Assembly (NCBI GenBank): GCA_045639325.1
Contig: JAZUCU010000038.1
Location: forward strand, 62,001 to 126,000
From: RGIG8244 sp045639325
GTDB taxonomy: Bacteria; Verrucomicrobiota; Lentisphaeria; Victivallales; UBA1829
Reading direction: 5' to 3'
Length of the DNA stretch: 64,000 nucleotides
Positions 27,293 through 36,437 of this stretch are shown in pieces (position 1 is the first letter of the stretch; each line of letters opens with the position of its first letter). A model generated the notes under the pieces. The model saw nothing but the letters and a program-made list of their open reading frames with translations. It did not search any database and was not told where the DNA came from. A program made the translations under genes and the position numbers.

Positions 27293-28528
27293 TTATTCCT
27301 GCATGATGATTTGCTGTTCGATGGTGCGGATGGCGTCATCAATTGCAGGCGCATCCTCTTTCGTTGCGGAGGCTCTGGCTGTTTTGAAATCGGCAAGGGC
27401 ACGTTTCAAATCGCTGTTCATGGCGTGGAGATTTGCCCGGAGCAGATAGGCTGCTGTTTTATCTTTATCCTTGCGGATGAAGGAATCTGCAGCGGCGAAT
27501 GCTTCTTTTGTTTTCCGGTTGGTCATCAGCAGTTCCAGCATAGCGGTGCGGACGTAGAAGTTGTCGGGATCGTTCGCCATGAGTGTTTTTATGTCCTGCT
27601 TGGCACCTTCGTAATCCCGTTGTGCGTTACGCAGTTTTGCTCTGGCGATGAGGAGCGGGACTTTATCGTATTGGTCTTTGAGGATATCCAAATCCTGTTC
27701 CGCAAGTTTGAATTTGCCGAAGATGGCGTAAAGCTGGGACCGGACAAAGATCAATTTCTGATTTTTCGGTGAAAGATAAATCATATCATTGATCTGTGCA
27801 AGGGCATCTTTTTCCCCGAGTGTATTGGCGGCAATGAGAAGTTTTTCAACGAAAATGTTTTCGATATTCTGGCGTTCCACCGAGGCGGAGGGGGCGTAAT
27901 AATAGGCTTTCTTTGCCGCATCAAAAGCATTTTTATGCTGTTTGAGTAACGTGTAGGCCTGTGAGAGGTACATGTGCAGTTCCGTATCGCGCGGGGTTTC
28001 TTTTATAATTCCCTGCAGAATCTCCAACGCTTCCGGCAGATTTTCGCCCAGTCGAATCCAGAAACATGCCAGTGCCGCTTTTCCGCGCATGCCGCCGTTT
28101 TCCGCAAACAGACGGTATTGACGGGCCGCGGTGATGATATCCGGTTTTGTATCAAAGAGTCCGTTTTCCGCAATCATGCCCAGAAGAAAACTTGCGGGAC
28201 CGTATCCGGCAGCCGCTTCGCCGCGGAGCTGTTTTCGGGTCTTTTTGAACAAATCATTTTTTCGCGAAGAGTGATAAGGTTCCTGCCAGAGTTCGCGGAA
28301 CATACATTCGCCCTCGCTGGTATTGACTTCCACCAGTTTATTGCAATGACCGCATCTTTTGGTGGTGGAAAGGAAAAGCCCGGCTGTGGAAAAGGACGGC
28401 GTATAATCCCGGATGACATCATTCTCCGCGCGGGAGAGCGCAAGCATTTGCCGCTGATCTCCGCCCGGCATGCAGGAATGGAAAAAGAGTAACGCCCAGG
28501 AAAATAAAATAACAACCAGAATTTTCAA
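27293..28528 (-). CDS. TPR-repeat lipoprotein
   Basis: The start is probably TTG at 28528: AAGGGG lies about ten bases before it and it gives a signal peptide (KILVVILFSWALLFFHSC) whose Cys can be lipidated. An in-frame ATG at 28597 lies inside the upstream gene. The ~411-residue product has tetratricopeptide-like helical repeats from ~residue 110 to the end, for example DTELHMYLSQAYTLLKQH and DNFYVRTAMLELLMTN. It also has CGHCNKLVEV near residue 37, a CxxC pair that may bind metal. The gene follows the zinc transporter genes by 16 bases and may be part of that operon. Function unknown. Confidence 0.75.
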   Translation of the reverse strand: MKILVVILFSWALLFFHSCMPGGDQRQMLALSRAENDVIRDYTPSFSTAGLFLSTTKRCGHCNKLVEVNTSEGECMFRELWQEPYHSSRKNDLFKKTRKQLRGEAAAGYGPASFLLGMIAENGLFDTKPDIITAARQYRLFAENGGMRGKAALACFWIRLGENLPEALEILQGIIKETPRDTELHMYLSQAYTLLKQHKNAFDAAKKAYYYAPSASVERQNIENIFVEKLLIAANTLGEKDALAQINDMIYLSPKNQKLIFVRSQLYAIFGKFKLAEQDLDILKDQYDKVPLLIARAKLRNAQRDYEGAKQDIKTLMANDPDNFYVRTAMLELLMTNRKTKEAFAAADSFIRKDKDKTAAYLLRANLHAMNSDLKRALADFKTARASATKEDAPAIDDAIRTIEQQIIMQE

Positions 28529-28544
28529 CTTGTTATCCCCTTGA

Positions 28545-29429
28545 TTATTGTTCCGAATCTCTTGTCCTGCCGCCCCGCAAAGAGGCATAGACTGCACTGA
28601 CGCAGAAAATCACGCAGGAGACCAGGACGATTGTTGCACCCGCCGGAGTCCGCGCCCATTGCTGCGCCGATATAATCAAGCCTGCCGCTCCGGAAAAAGC
28701 GGAGAACAGTAACGTATACCAGAACATACCCGCTGCATCTTTTGCAAAATTCCGTGCCGCTGCCGCCGGGACAATTAACAATGCCGTTACCAGCAATACC
28801 CCGGCCGTCCGGACGGCAACAATAACGGTTGCGGAAAGGAGCGCGGCGAAGATGTACTGATACCAACCGGTTTTGATCCGGTGAACGGCGGAAAGCTGGG
28901 GATTGATGGCAATGCATAACATCCGGTTGAAGGAGAAATACTGAAAGATCAGGTAGGCAATCATCAGAAGCATCAGCCAGAACAAGGCATGATCGTCAAT
29001 GGTAAGGATGTCGCCGAAAAGGAACGACTGTGCTGATTTTGCCGCATTCTGATCCCGGCTGACAATGGCAAGTCCGAACGCCACAACACCGGCAAAGATG
29101 ACGCCGATAATGGTATCGGTGGAAAGTTTACTGCTCCGTTTCATGTACATAATAACATAGCCGACCAGCAATGCCAGAATCAGCATGGAAAGACTCGGAT
29201 TCATCGACAAAAGAATCCCGATTGCCACCCCGGCAAAGGCGGAGTGCCCGATGGCGTCGGAGAAAAATGCCATTTTTGAGTTGACCACCTGAATCCCGGT
29301 TCCGGCGGTGAGTGGAGCCAGGAAGAGCAAGCCCAGCATGGCTTTCCGCATGAAGGAATGATCCATACAGTCAAAGGGGAAAAGCAATGCCGCCCAGTCC
29401 GCGAGTGTCGTCATAAGCGTTTCAATCAT
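28545..29429 (-). CDS. znuB: Zinc/manganese ABC transporter, permease
   Basis: This 294-residue ABC-3 family permease has about eight membrane segments. The family motif GIQVVNSKMAFFSDAIGHSAF (shown in pieces: VVNSKMAFFSDA near residue 48, IGHSAFAGVAIG near 60) is present, as are GAGLII-like and GVLLVTALLIVPAA (near 207-220) segments. Together with the ATPase and binding protein it imports divalent metal, most probably zinc given the His-rich neighbours. It overlaps the ATPase gene by four bases (ATGA). Confidence 0.88.
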   Translation of the reverse strand: MIETLMTTLADWAALLFPFDCMDHSFMRKAMLGLLFLAPLTAGTGIQVVNSKMAFFSDAIGHSAFAGVAIGILLSMNPSLSMLILALLVGYVIMYMKRSSKLSTDTIIGVIFAGVVAFGLAIVSRDQNAAKSAQSFLFGDILTIDDHALFWLMLLMIAYLIFQYFSFNRMLCIAINPQLSAVHRIKTGWYQYIFAALLSATVIVAVRTAGVLLVTALLIVPAAAARNFAKDAAGMFWYTLLFSAFSGAAGLIISAQQWARTPAGATIVLVSCVIFCVSAVYASLRGGRTRDSEQ

Positions 29430-30292
29430 TTTGTACCTCCGGCGTCGCGATGATGATGATGGTGGTGGTGCCCGCCGTGACAGCAGTGATGGGTTTCGCC
29501 TCCGTCATTTTCATGGGAATGATAAGGGCAGTTATCCGGGCAGTTTGCTGCGTCTTCGGGCAGGTCATGAAGATCCGGAATACCCAGATGCAAGCCGAAA
29601 GTCTGCGTCAATACTTTATGAGTCAGCACTTTTTTCGGCGCTCCTTCGGCAATAACGGTTCCCTTGAGGCAGATGACATGAGTCGCATGCGCCGCCACGG
29701 TTGCCAGATCGTGACTGATCATGATTTGCGTAAAGCCCCGGTCTTCCCGGATTTTGCGCAACAGTTCGCAACAGATTTGACCGCCTTTGAAATCGACACC
29801 GGCAGTGGGTTCATCCAGCACCAGAATTTCCGGTTCCGTCAGAAGTGCCTGCGCAAGAAGAATCCGTTGAATTTCGCCGCCGGAAAGAGCGCCGAATACC
29901 CGGTTGAGCAGTTTTTCACATTCCAATTCTTCCAGAATCGCCGCGACTTTCTGTTTTGCGGAAGCGGAGGCACCGAAGAAGAGGGGACGCCGCTGCATGC
30001 CGGCAAGGAGATAATCCTGTACCGTAATAGGCATGTCACGGTCGAATTGCAATTTCTGGGGGACGAATCCGAAACGGGGCTTCAGCGGATTTTTACACCC
30101 GGGGAAAGTGATCTGCCCCTTGTATGACATCTGCCCGAGAATGGCAAGAGTCAGACTGGTTTTTCCCGCACCGTTCGGCCCGACGATCGCCGTGGAGCTG
30201 CCGACGGGAATATGTGCATTCACATCCTGAAGAATGACGGTTTCTCCCACCCGGATGGATACGTTTTCGATTTGGACTGCTGTCTGATTCAT
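29426..30292 (-). CDS. znuC: Zinc ABC transporter, ATP-binding protein with His-rich tail
   Basis: This protein has 288 residues. It shows Walker A GPNGAGKTSL (near 38), the ABC signature LSGGEIQR (near 140), Walker B ILVLDEPTAGVD (near 158-169) and the switch His in MISHDLAT (near 196). The last ~30 residues carry ETHHCCHGGHHHHHHH, an added metal-binding tail that is uncommon in ZnuC and may buffer zinc at the cytoplasmic mouth of the transporter. It overlaps znuA and znuB by four bases each. Confidence 0.92.
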   Translation of the reverse strand: MNQTAVQIENVSIRVGETVILQDVNAHIPVGSSTAIVGPNGAGKTSLTLAILGQMSYKGQITFPGCKNPLKPRFGFVPQKLQFDRDMPITVQDYLLAGMQRRPLFFGASASAKQKVAAILEELECEKLLNRVFGALSGGEIQRILLAQALLTEPEILVLDEPTAGVDFKGGQICCELLRKIREDRGFTQIMISHDLATVAAHATHVICLKGTVIAEGAPKKVLTHKVLTQTFGLHLGIPDLHDLPEDAANCPDNCPYHSHENDGGETHHCCHGGHHHHHHHRDAGGTK

Positions 30293-31251
30293 TTGCAGAG
30301 ATGTTCCTTCAATACTGCCAGATTGTTCCGCATGGTTTTGACGTAATAAGACGCATCAGCATCGGCGGGGCCGGAAGCGACGGGATCAAGAACGGCGTGT
30401 TTGATACCACATTCCTTTGCCAGCAGTTTCGGCAAATCAGCGGGATACTGGGGTTCCGAGAAGATGACGGAAATCTTATGATCTTTGATCTGTTTTTTGA
30501 GTTCAGCAACCCGGGCAGGCGAGGGCGCTTTTGCTGTTTCGGCATCGAGTGTGACAGCCTGATTCAAGTTGGCCAGTCTTGCCAGATAAGCAAAGACATC
30601 ATGCTGAACGGCGATATTTTTGTGCTTGAATTCGGTTTCTTTGATTTCTTTTTCCAGATTTTTCAAAGGCAGAATCAGAGCCGCTGCATTTTTGCGGTAT
30701 TTTACTTTGTTGGCGGGGGAAAGTTTTTCGATTACGGCTGTAATGTTTTCCACTATGCCGGATGCCATATCCGGGCTGGCAAACATGTGGGGATTTGCGC
30801 CGTTACCGTGTTCATGTTCATGCTTGCAATCTTTTTCTTTGTGACTGCATGCCTGTTTTTCGGATGTGATCGGATTGAATCCGGCAGTTGTGTTGGCAAC
30901 AATCAGAGAAGGATTGGCACGCATTGCGGCTTTTGCAATGGCATCATCCAAGCCCAATCCATTGGTCAGCAGCAGAGTGTTTTTGCCGGAAAGCTTCATC
31001 AAATCGCCGGGTGTCAGCGCGTAATCGTGAGGACATCCGGTATTGGCGGGGAGGAGCAATTCCACCTGAGGACCTGTGGTATGGGCGGTGACGGCTTTTG
31101 CAAAGAGATAAATGGGGTAAGTGGTGCAATAGATTTTTGCATTTTTCTGTTCGTTAATTTCTTTCTGAGAGCGCAGATAATGTGCTCCGGTAAGGAACAG
31201 TACAACGAGACCTATCACGATAAAGAAACGACTTTTTGTTTTTTCCTGCAT
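30289..31251 (-). CDS. znuA: Zinc ABC transporter, substrate-binding protein
   Basis: This cluster A-I solute-binding protein has about 320 residues. I prefer ATG 31251 to the ATG at 31260, because AAGGAG is ten bases before the former and one base before the latter. A membrane segment or uncleaved signal (residues ~6-24) lacks a lipobox. Zinc-type features are the first ligand region (CPHDYALTPGD near 77) and a loop rich in His and acidic residues (HKEKDCKHEHEHGNGANPH). The second ligand is in NIAVQHDVFAYL and the last in SEPQYPADL. Note CPHDY in place of the usual HxxE. The gene starts 5 bases after the RHH regulator's stop. Confidence 0.88.
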   Translation of the reverse strand: MQEKTKSRFFIVIGLVVLFLTGAHYLRSQKEINEQKNAKIYCTTYPIYLFAKAVTAHTTGPQVELLLPANTGCPHDYALTPGDLMKLSGKNTLLLTNGLGLDDAIAKAAMRANPSLIVANTTAGFNPITSEKQACSHKEKDCKHEHEHGNGANPHMFASPDMASGIVENITAVIEKLSPANKVKYRKNAAALILPLKNLEKEIKETEFKHKNIAVQHDVFAYLARLANLNQAVTLDAETAKAPSPARVAELKKQIKDHKISVIFSEPQYPADLPKLLAKECGIKHAVLDPVASGPADADASYYVKTMRNNLAVLKEHLCK

Positions 31252-31256
31252 AATAT

Positions 31257-31514
31257 TCATTCTCCTTTCTTATGAAGACAATTTAACTTGACGCCGTTGC
31301 ATTGTGTACAGCGTTCAACCTGATGTTCCTGCATAAATTTTGACCAGTGCAATTTCTGGTGGGGGCTCAACGTCCCTGTCCCGCCGCAAAATGGGCAGGT
31401 TTCCTGTAAAGCGGAGTACACCGCTGCGCGGATAAATTCGGATTTGTTGGGGATCTTTTCCAGTTCCGCCATCATTTCCTCATCCGCTTTGAATGTTATA
31501 ACTGACCGTTTCAT
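31257..31514 (-). CDS. Ribbon-helix-helix protein with Cys zinc finger, putative zinc-uptake regulator
   Basis: The start is taken at 31514 (MKRSVITF), with AGGAG 11 bases upstream; the frame upstream looks non-coding. The product is ~85 residues. Residues 1-35 have the ribbon-helix-helix pattern (MKRSVITFKADEEM, KSEFIRAAV) of CopG/NikR-type DNA-binding proteins. The rest carries CPFCGGTGTLS and CTQCNGVKLNC with two His between, a DnaJ-like zinc-finger pattern. Being first in the znuACB operon, with a palindrome in its own promoter region, it is probably a metal-sensing repressor. NikR-type sensors use a different ACT-like domain, so this architecture is distinct. Confidence 0.75.
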   Translation of the reverse strand: MKRSVITFKADEEMMAELEKIPNKSEFIRAAVYSALQETCPFCGGTGTLSPHQKLHWSKFMQEHQVERCTQCNGVKLNCLHKKGE

Positions 31515-31542
31515 AAAACAAACACTCCTGTTTACGTGTAAG

Positions 31543-31559
31543 GTAATACAAAATATTAC
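31543..31559. promoter_or_regulatory. Operator candidate of the zinc operon
   Basis: GTAATA-N5-TATTAC is a perfect 6-bp inverted repeat 28 bases before the RHH start codon, in the only promoter region of the rhh-znuACB operon. Short inverted repeats of this kind are typical of ribbon-helix-helix operators. Confidence 0.5.
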
Positions 31560-31693
31560 TTTTTCAAGTGGAAAAATTGAAAAAAATGAAAAAAAGATCG
31601 GATTTCTGATTTGAAAAATTGCCATCTGTATAGTATGTTATACACGTTTTGCAGTTACCTTAACTGAAGTAATAACGATCCGGAGGGGGAGTG

Positions 31694-32371
31694 ATGATTA
31701 GTAACAGATTGCAGTATCAAACGTCTATTATGGAAACATTGCCACAAAAAAATAAAGATGAAGATATGCTTGCCCGCATTCGGGAAGGTAATGCCAGCGC
31801 CTTTGACGATATGGTTATTACCTATTCTCCGAAACTGATCCGGGTTGCATACGGCCTGCTTGGAAACATGCAGGATGCAGAAGAAGTCGTGCAGGATGCC
31901 TTTGTGCGGGCTTATAATGCCATGTCCGATTTCCGGGGCGATTCCTCCCTGGAAACATGGCTGCACCGCATCACGGTCAATCTTGCAAGAAACAAATATC
32001 ATTGGAACCGGCGCCGGGGTGATGGTATCAATATCAGTCTTTCCGACAACCGGGAACCGGATGAAGCGGAAGCGGCAGATGTTGATCTGCCGGACAGCCG
32101 TCTTCAGCCTGGACAGCAGATGGAAAAAGATGAATTGAATGCGAACATTCTCCATGCGATTCATTATCTGCCGAAAAAGATGCGGGAAACAATGGTATTG
32201 AGGCATTTGGAGGATATGCCGTATGAGAAGATTGCTGAGCTGCTGGATTGCCGGGTTGGAACTGTGAAATCCCGTCTCGCCCGCGGGCGTGAATTATTGC
32301 GTGTCTATCTCGCTGCATTGGAAGAAGGCAAAGATCCGGCAAAATTGAAAATGGAAGATTCCGACGATTAA
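31694..32371 (+). CDS. ECF sigma factor (RpoE-type)
   Basis: This sigma-70 family group 4 protein has about 225 residues. Region 2 is visible at AFDDMVITYSPKLIRVAYGLL through DAEEVVQDAF and WLHRITVNLARNKY (in pieces). Region 4 is visible at MRETMVLRHLEDMPYEKIAELL and GTVKSRLARGRELL (in pieces). There is no region 3 domain. The start is ATG 31694 or the adjacent GTG 31691; GGAGGGG lies about eight bases upstream. A gene for a zinc-finger anti-sigma protein follows after 24 bases. It divides the region from the divergent zinc operon. The stimulus is unknown. Confidence 0.92.
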   Translation: MISNRLQYQTSIMETLPQKNKDEDMLARIREGNASAFDDMVITYSPKLIRVAYGLLGNMQDAEEVVQDAFVRAYNAMSDFRGDSSLETWLHRITVNLARNKYHWNRRRGDGINISLSDNREPDEAEAADVDLPDSRLQPGQQMEKDELNANILHAIHYLPKKMRETMVLRHLEDMPYEKIAELLDCRVGTVKSRLARGRELLRVYLAALEEGKDPAKLKMEDSDD

Positions 32372-32395
32372 ACAGGAAGGAAAGTGCAGGGAATA

Positions 32396-33328
32396 ATGGC
32401 CGATAAAGAAAATCAGATCGTTACTCCGGAATGCCCGGATATTGAATTGCTTTCCGCATGGTTCGATGGCGAAGAAAATCTTTCGGAGGCACAGAAAGAG
32501 CATATCAAGACTTGCAAGGCATGTGCTGCAAGACTTGCTGATTATAAAGGTATTTGTACCTGCATGAAAAAGGAATTCACCTGTCAGGAACTCAATAATG
32601 AATGGACAGAGCGGATCCTCAGTCAGACACGGTGCATGATTCGTAAACAAATTGATACAGTAAAATTGGAAAAACAGGAAAAAATGCGTACGCGTATTAT
32701 TTGGGGAATTCGCTTCGGATTGCTTTTGCTGGCAATCGTTTTCTTTACTCTCTTGATGCTGCGGGAGAAAAAAGGAGCTGTTCCGGCTCCCGCACCGAAA
32801 GCTCAGACCATGACAATCAAAGGACCTGCTTTTTCTGCGTTCAAAGTCCCGAAGAAAGTCCGGACTTATCAGACGGCGGATGCGTTTTCTTCTTCCGTTT
32901 CCTCCCTGGAATTGGCGTTGGATAATGATATCTTCTGCTCTTTTGAGCGGGATTCCGCTTTCCGCCTGGAAATCCCGACTTATATTCCCCCGACGTTGAC
33001 GCAATTCTGGTACTGCACTTCTTTTTCCGCTGCACGTCTCAAAGAACATCTTGGTGATTTGAAGGGGACGCTCCAGCTTAAAAAACTCGATATTGTAACT
33101 TCGAACGAAAAAAATACGTACCCGGTGGAAATGGTCTTCGGCGGCAATGCCAGACAATTCACTGTATTCATCAAGCAGCTTGCCGCCTGGGGATTGACGC
33201 AGCTGGATGTGGCTCAGCCCCGTAATGAACGTTCTTTCTTCTTCGGTGATGGCGAATCGGTTATTGTTTGCCGTTTCCTCATTCAGATTCCGAAAGACGG
33301 TGGAAAATACAATTTGCCTGTGAAATAA
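32396..33328 (+). CDS. Membrane-anchored anti-sigma factor with zinc-binding domain
   Basis: This protein has about 310 residues. Residues 15-50 carry the HxxxC-type zinc motif (HIKTCKAC) of ZAS/zf-HC2 anti-sigma factors, next to LLSAWFDGE. One membrane segment lies near residue 105 (FGLLLLAIVFFTLLML). A 190-residue periplasmic part follows that I do not recognise. Its likely role is to hold the sigma factor at the membrane. GTG 32384 is an alternative start; ATG 32396 has AGGGAA four bases upstream, so the choice is open. Confidence 0.8.
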   Translation: MADKENQIVTPECPDIELLSAWFDGEENLSEAQKEHIKTCKACAARLADYKGICTCMKKEFTCQELNNEWTERILSQTRCMIRKQIDTVKLEKQEKMRTRIIWGIRFGLLLLAIVFFTLLMLREKKGAVPAPAPKAQTMTIKGPAFSAFKVPKKVRTYQTADAFSSSVSSLELALDNDIFCSFERDSAFRLEIPTYIPPTLTQFWYCTSFSAARLKEHLGDLKGTLQLKKLDIVTSNEKNTYPVEMVFGGNARQFTVFIKQLAAWGLTQLDVAQPRNERSFFFGDGESVIVCRFLIQIPKDGGKYNLPVK

Positions 33329-33336
33329 TTGCTGTT

Positions 33337-33870
33337 ATGGAAGAAACTCCGAAAAAAATAAAGTTGTCCCCGGATACCAAAAAGAAACTGGATCGCATCG
33401 TCCTTGGTATTTTTCTGCCGGTTGTCGTGGCAGGTGCATTGTTTATCTGCTTTTTCTCCGCACCGAAATTGACTATGGGGGATGGGTATTTATTCGGTTC
33501 GGCAGGCGGCGAAGGACATCGTTCCGTCATCTATTCGCCCGGCGGCGATGTCCTGCTTGGTCCTGCTGAAATCCGCCTGTGGGGAGCCTATCCCATTGTG
33601 TACGGAACCACCGATCTTCCGGAATGTTCCCGTTTTATTCTCGATCTGGAAGAACATACTTTCCGCAAAATTCCCCAGAATGCCAATGCTGAAGAGTTAC
33701 AGGAATTCGACCGGATGTTGGCAAAATATAATTTCCAATTATCCCACGTTGTCGATTGGCATACCTTATTTGGTGCTGGCAACGATCCCCAGTTGCGCCG
33801 CACATTGAAAGATCGCTTATCCTGTCCCGCCCGCCGGATGTTTACCGGATTCGGCAGCGAAAAAAAATAA
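33337..33870 (+). CDS. Single-pass membrane protein of the sigma factor operon
   Basis: This 178-residue protein, starting at MEETPKKIK, has one membrane segment near residues 24-46 (LGIFLPVVVAGALFICFF) and a periplasmic domain of ~130 residues. The domain has no recognised family; the readable piece is VIYSPGGDVLLGPAEIRLWG. It begins 9 bases after the anti-sigma gene and is followed by a terminator, so it completes the sigma/anti-sigma unit and may take part in signal input. The ATG choice rests on the strongly charged start and on avoiding overlap with the preceding gene. Confidence 0.7.
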   Translation: MEETPKKIKLSPDTKKKLDRIVLGIFLPVVVAGALFICFFSAPKLTMGDGYLFGSAGGEGHRSVIYSPGGDVLLGPAEIRLWGAYPIVYGTTDLPECSRFILDLEEHTFRKIPQNANAEELQEFDRMLAKYNFQLSHVVDWHTLFGAGNDPQLRRTLKDRLSCPARRMFTGFGSEKK

Positions 33871-33917
33871 CCTCCGCCGGATGGACTCCAGCAGAGGCTT
33901 GAGAGTTTGTTTTGAAA

Positions 33918-33947
33918 GGCTGTCCCGATTGGGGCAGCCCTTTTTTT
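33918..33947 (+). terminator. Rho-independent terminator
   Basis: GGCTG-T-CCC / GGGGCAGCC stem with a GATT loop and a T7 tail, after the sigma factor operon and before the convergent large secreted protein gene. Confidence 0.85.
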
Positions 33948-33953
33948 ATCCGG

Positions 33954-36401
33954 TTACTGCTTATCCGGCACAAACCAGACGGTGATGTCGTCGATATAAT
34001 CTTTGGGATTGCTGAGGTAGAATTCCAAAGCATTGGTTCCCACGGGGACGATGAACGGGATCTGAGAATCGCCCTGATGAAGCAGTTCGCCATCCATTTT
34101 GTGCAGAGAAACATTGGAATTGTTTCTCAGGTGAGCAAAGTTCGCCTTTTCACCATCGATACCGACACGGACGGTTTTGACTTTCAATGATTTGATTTTA
34201 CCGCGGACCACACCGTAAATAATACCGGCGCGTTTATTCAGATTCAAGTTCATGGAGAAAGTCCGCTGAGAGTTGGATTTCTTCGTCAGATTGAGCATGG
34301 CGCAAACCGGCAGAGACGCATCCGCACCCTTCTTGAGGCGCAATGCCCGGTTGGCATCCGCACCGTAATTGCCGTGATGGAAAATTTCTGCGTTACGGTT
34401 GATTGTCAAACGGTTGATGAGGGGCATGTTGAAGGATTCCATACAGAATCTCATACCGGGGTTGCGGTCGAATTCCGCTTCCAGCAATGCACCGTCGCCG
34501 GCTTTCAGGTTCAACTGAATACGGCGGAATTCATTTTTGTCATTCATGACCGGAATGGATTTGCCGCTTGCGATGTCGCGGACGGCTTTCACGTTGGGCG
34601 GAAGCAGAATTTTGACATTGCGATTTTTGTTGACGTTGCGGTTGACGATGACGCCGAGCCAACGGTCATCGGAGACAAAAGTCGCAGTGTTGGTTTCGTT
34701 ATCGGTTGCAAAGAAGACAGGGAAGTCCGCTTTTTTGCGCTGAAGCAGAAGTTTTTCGTTGGTGCGCATCAGCTTCATGAAGGGGATGACGGCACGCATC
34801 TGCTTTGTGGGTTCGCCGCCCGGTTCCAGCATACCTTCGCCGGGGTCAACGGTCATTTTCTTCTGAACCAGTTTCTGATTGCCCCAGCTTGCAGCGATTT
34901 TTGCATGTTTATCCATGTTGGCAACGCGTTTCTTTTCGTATTCCGTCTGTGCTTTTTCCGGGGGAACATACAGGGGGACCGGCGGGAAAAGAACGTAAAT
35001 GAATGTCCCTTTTGTGCCGAGACGGAGTGCTTCCCAGAACTGCCAGCGGCTTTCTGCTTCGGTGGGGGTACGCCAGTGGAGATAGCTGCCCGGGTAAACG
35101 ATCATCTTGTCGCCTTTGCGGTAATGACGTCCCCAGGTGGTTCCGAACATCTGGCCCATGAACCAGGAATGTTTGCCGTAAAGTTCGGCTGCTTCGCCGT
35201 AATTGTTCAAGGCATTGGTCAATTCATCCTGCGCGTCTTTGCGGGGAGAAGGCAGCATGGTGGAATTGTCATCGCTGAAATAATAGAGGTCGGAACAGAT
35301 CACCGGCAGTTTGCTGTCACGCAGATAGCTGACGGACTGACGGTTCATGACGACGGCTACGGAATCCCGTTTGGGGTCGATTTTCTTCATCAGCTTGTAA
35401 AGATAACCGCAGGTTTCAATGTCGCACATCAGCGGTTCATCTTTGAGAACATAGCCGAGGAGAGAGGGGAAATGCCCGATACGTGCCGTTGTCTGCCGTG
35501 CGAGCTGTGTGACCCGGTCGAGAGTCTGTGCATCGTTATAGAATACATGGTATGCGTCGGTATTGAGAAGCACATTCAATCCGTATTTTTCTGCGATAGT
35601 CAAAACTCTGGCATGATAATCGGAATTGCGCAGATTGACGAACCAGAGTGTGTTGAAGCCGCTGTCCTTGAGGGTCTTCATGACTTTGTCAACGAATGCC
35701 CAGAGTTCCATTTTTGCATGATCTGCATTGGGCTGTGTCCGTTCCCAGGGCCAGAATACGCCGGTGGGGAAATGTTCTTTCAGTTTGTAATTGTTGTAAA
35801 CGGCTGTATTCTTATCTGCTTTTGCAGCGGGTGCGGCGGCAACGTTACCGGTCAATTTGAGATTGACCTTCTGGAAAAGCACAAAGCCGTATTTGCCGTT
35901 CTGATCTTCCTTCTTCAGATTTTTTGTGATCTTGATGTAAAGAATACCTTTATTGGCAGGCAGTTCGATTTTGCCGGAAAGTTTGATATTTGCACCTGTT
36001 GCTTCTTTTTCTGCCACGGTCTGATAATTGATGCCGTCAACGGAGCAGGTGATGGAGAAATTCCGTTTGACCGAGTCGGAATAATTGCTGATAACCGTGG
36101 ATGTATCCAATGTCTTGACGGGGCCGGGCGCTTTTACGGTCAGAGAGATGTTCGCGCGGCAACCTCTGATATGAGCATGTTTCTTATGCTGTTTGAAGGC
36201 GTTTTTACCCAACAGAAACTCCTGCGGAATCTGCTTGGTCAGGTTTGCATCACATCCATAACTCCAGGTTTTGCCATCGGTCTGGAAGCCGGATTGCGGT
36301 TTCATGCCGTTGATGGTGAATTCCGCCTGTTCTCCGGCACAGAGAAAAAGCGATGTCAGTGCTGCTGTAAGAGCAAGCAGTCCGGTGTACTTTCTTTTCA
36401 T
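33954..36401 (-). CDS. Large secreted TIM-barrel-type protein, putative glycoside hydrolase
   Basis: This protein has about 815 residues from ATG 36401 (AAAGGA nine bases before it). A signal peptide (residues 1-22) is followed by a ~180-residue beta-sandwich-like region. A TIM-barrel-like region then has SGFNTLWFVNLRN near 250, LNVLLNTDAY near 275 and GYVLKDEP near 315, where the Glu could be catalytic as in GH-A enzymes. The C-terminal ~200 residues look like beta-sandwich modules. I cannot assign a GH family. It is the third gene of the minus-strand cassette GntR-SBP, pseudopilin, this protein, and is separated from the pseudopilin by 36 bases. Confidence 0.72.
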   Translation of the reverse strand: MKRKYTGLLALTAALTSLFLCAGEQAEFTINGMKPQSGFQTDGKTWSYGCDANLTKQIPQEFLLGKNAFKQHKKHAHIRGCRANISLTVKAPGPVKTLDTSTVISNYSDSVKRNFSITCSVDGINYQTVAEKEATGANIKLSGKIELPANKGILYIKITKNLKKEDQNGKYGFVLFQKVNLKLTGNVAAAPAAKADKNTAVYNNYKLKEHFPTGVFWPWERTQPNADHAKMELWAFVDKVMKTLKDSGFNTLWFVNLRNSDYHARVLTIAEKYGLNVLLNTDAYHVFYNDAQTLDRVTQLARQTTARIGHFPSLLGYVLKDEPLMCDIETCGYLYKLMKKIDPKRDSVAVVMNRQSVSYLRDSKLPVICSDLYYFSDDNSTMLPSPRKDAQDELTNALNNYGEAAELYGKHSWFMGQMFGTTWGRHYRKGDKMIVYPGSYLHWRTPTEAESRWQFWEALRLGTKGTFIYVLFPPVPLYVPPEKAQTEYEKKRVANMDKHAKIAASWGNQKLVQKKMTVDPGEGMLEPGGEPTKQMRAVIPFMKLMRTNEKLLLQRKKADFPVFFATDNETNTATFVSDDRWLGVIVNRNVNKNRNVKILLPPNVKAVRDIASGKSIPVMNDKNEFRRIQLNLKAGDGALLEAEFDRNPGMRFCMESFNMPLINRLTINRNAEIFHHGNYGADANRALRLKKGADASLPVCAMLNLTKKSNSQRTFSMNLNLNKRAGIIYGVVRGKIKSLKVKTVRVGIDGEKANFAHLRNNSNVSLHKMDGELLHQGDSQIPFIVPVGTNALEFYLSNPKDYIDDITVWFVPDKQ

Positions 36402-36437
36402 TTTATTATTGATCCTTTCTATTGGTTTTTGACTCAA

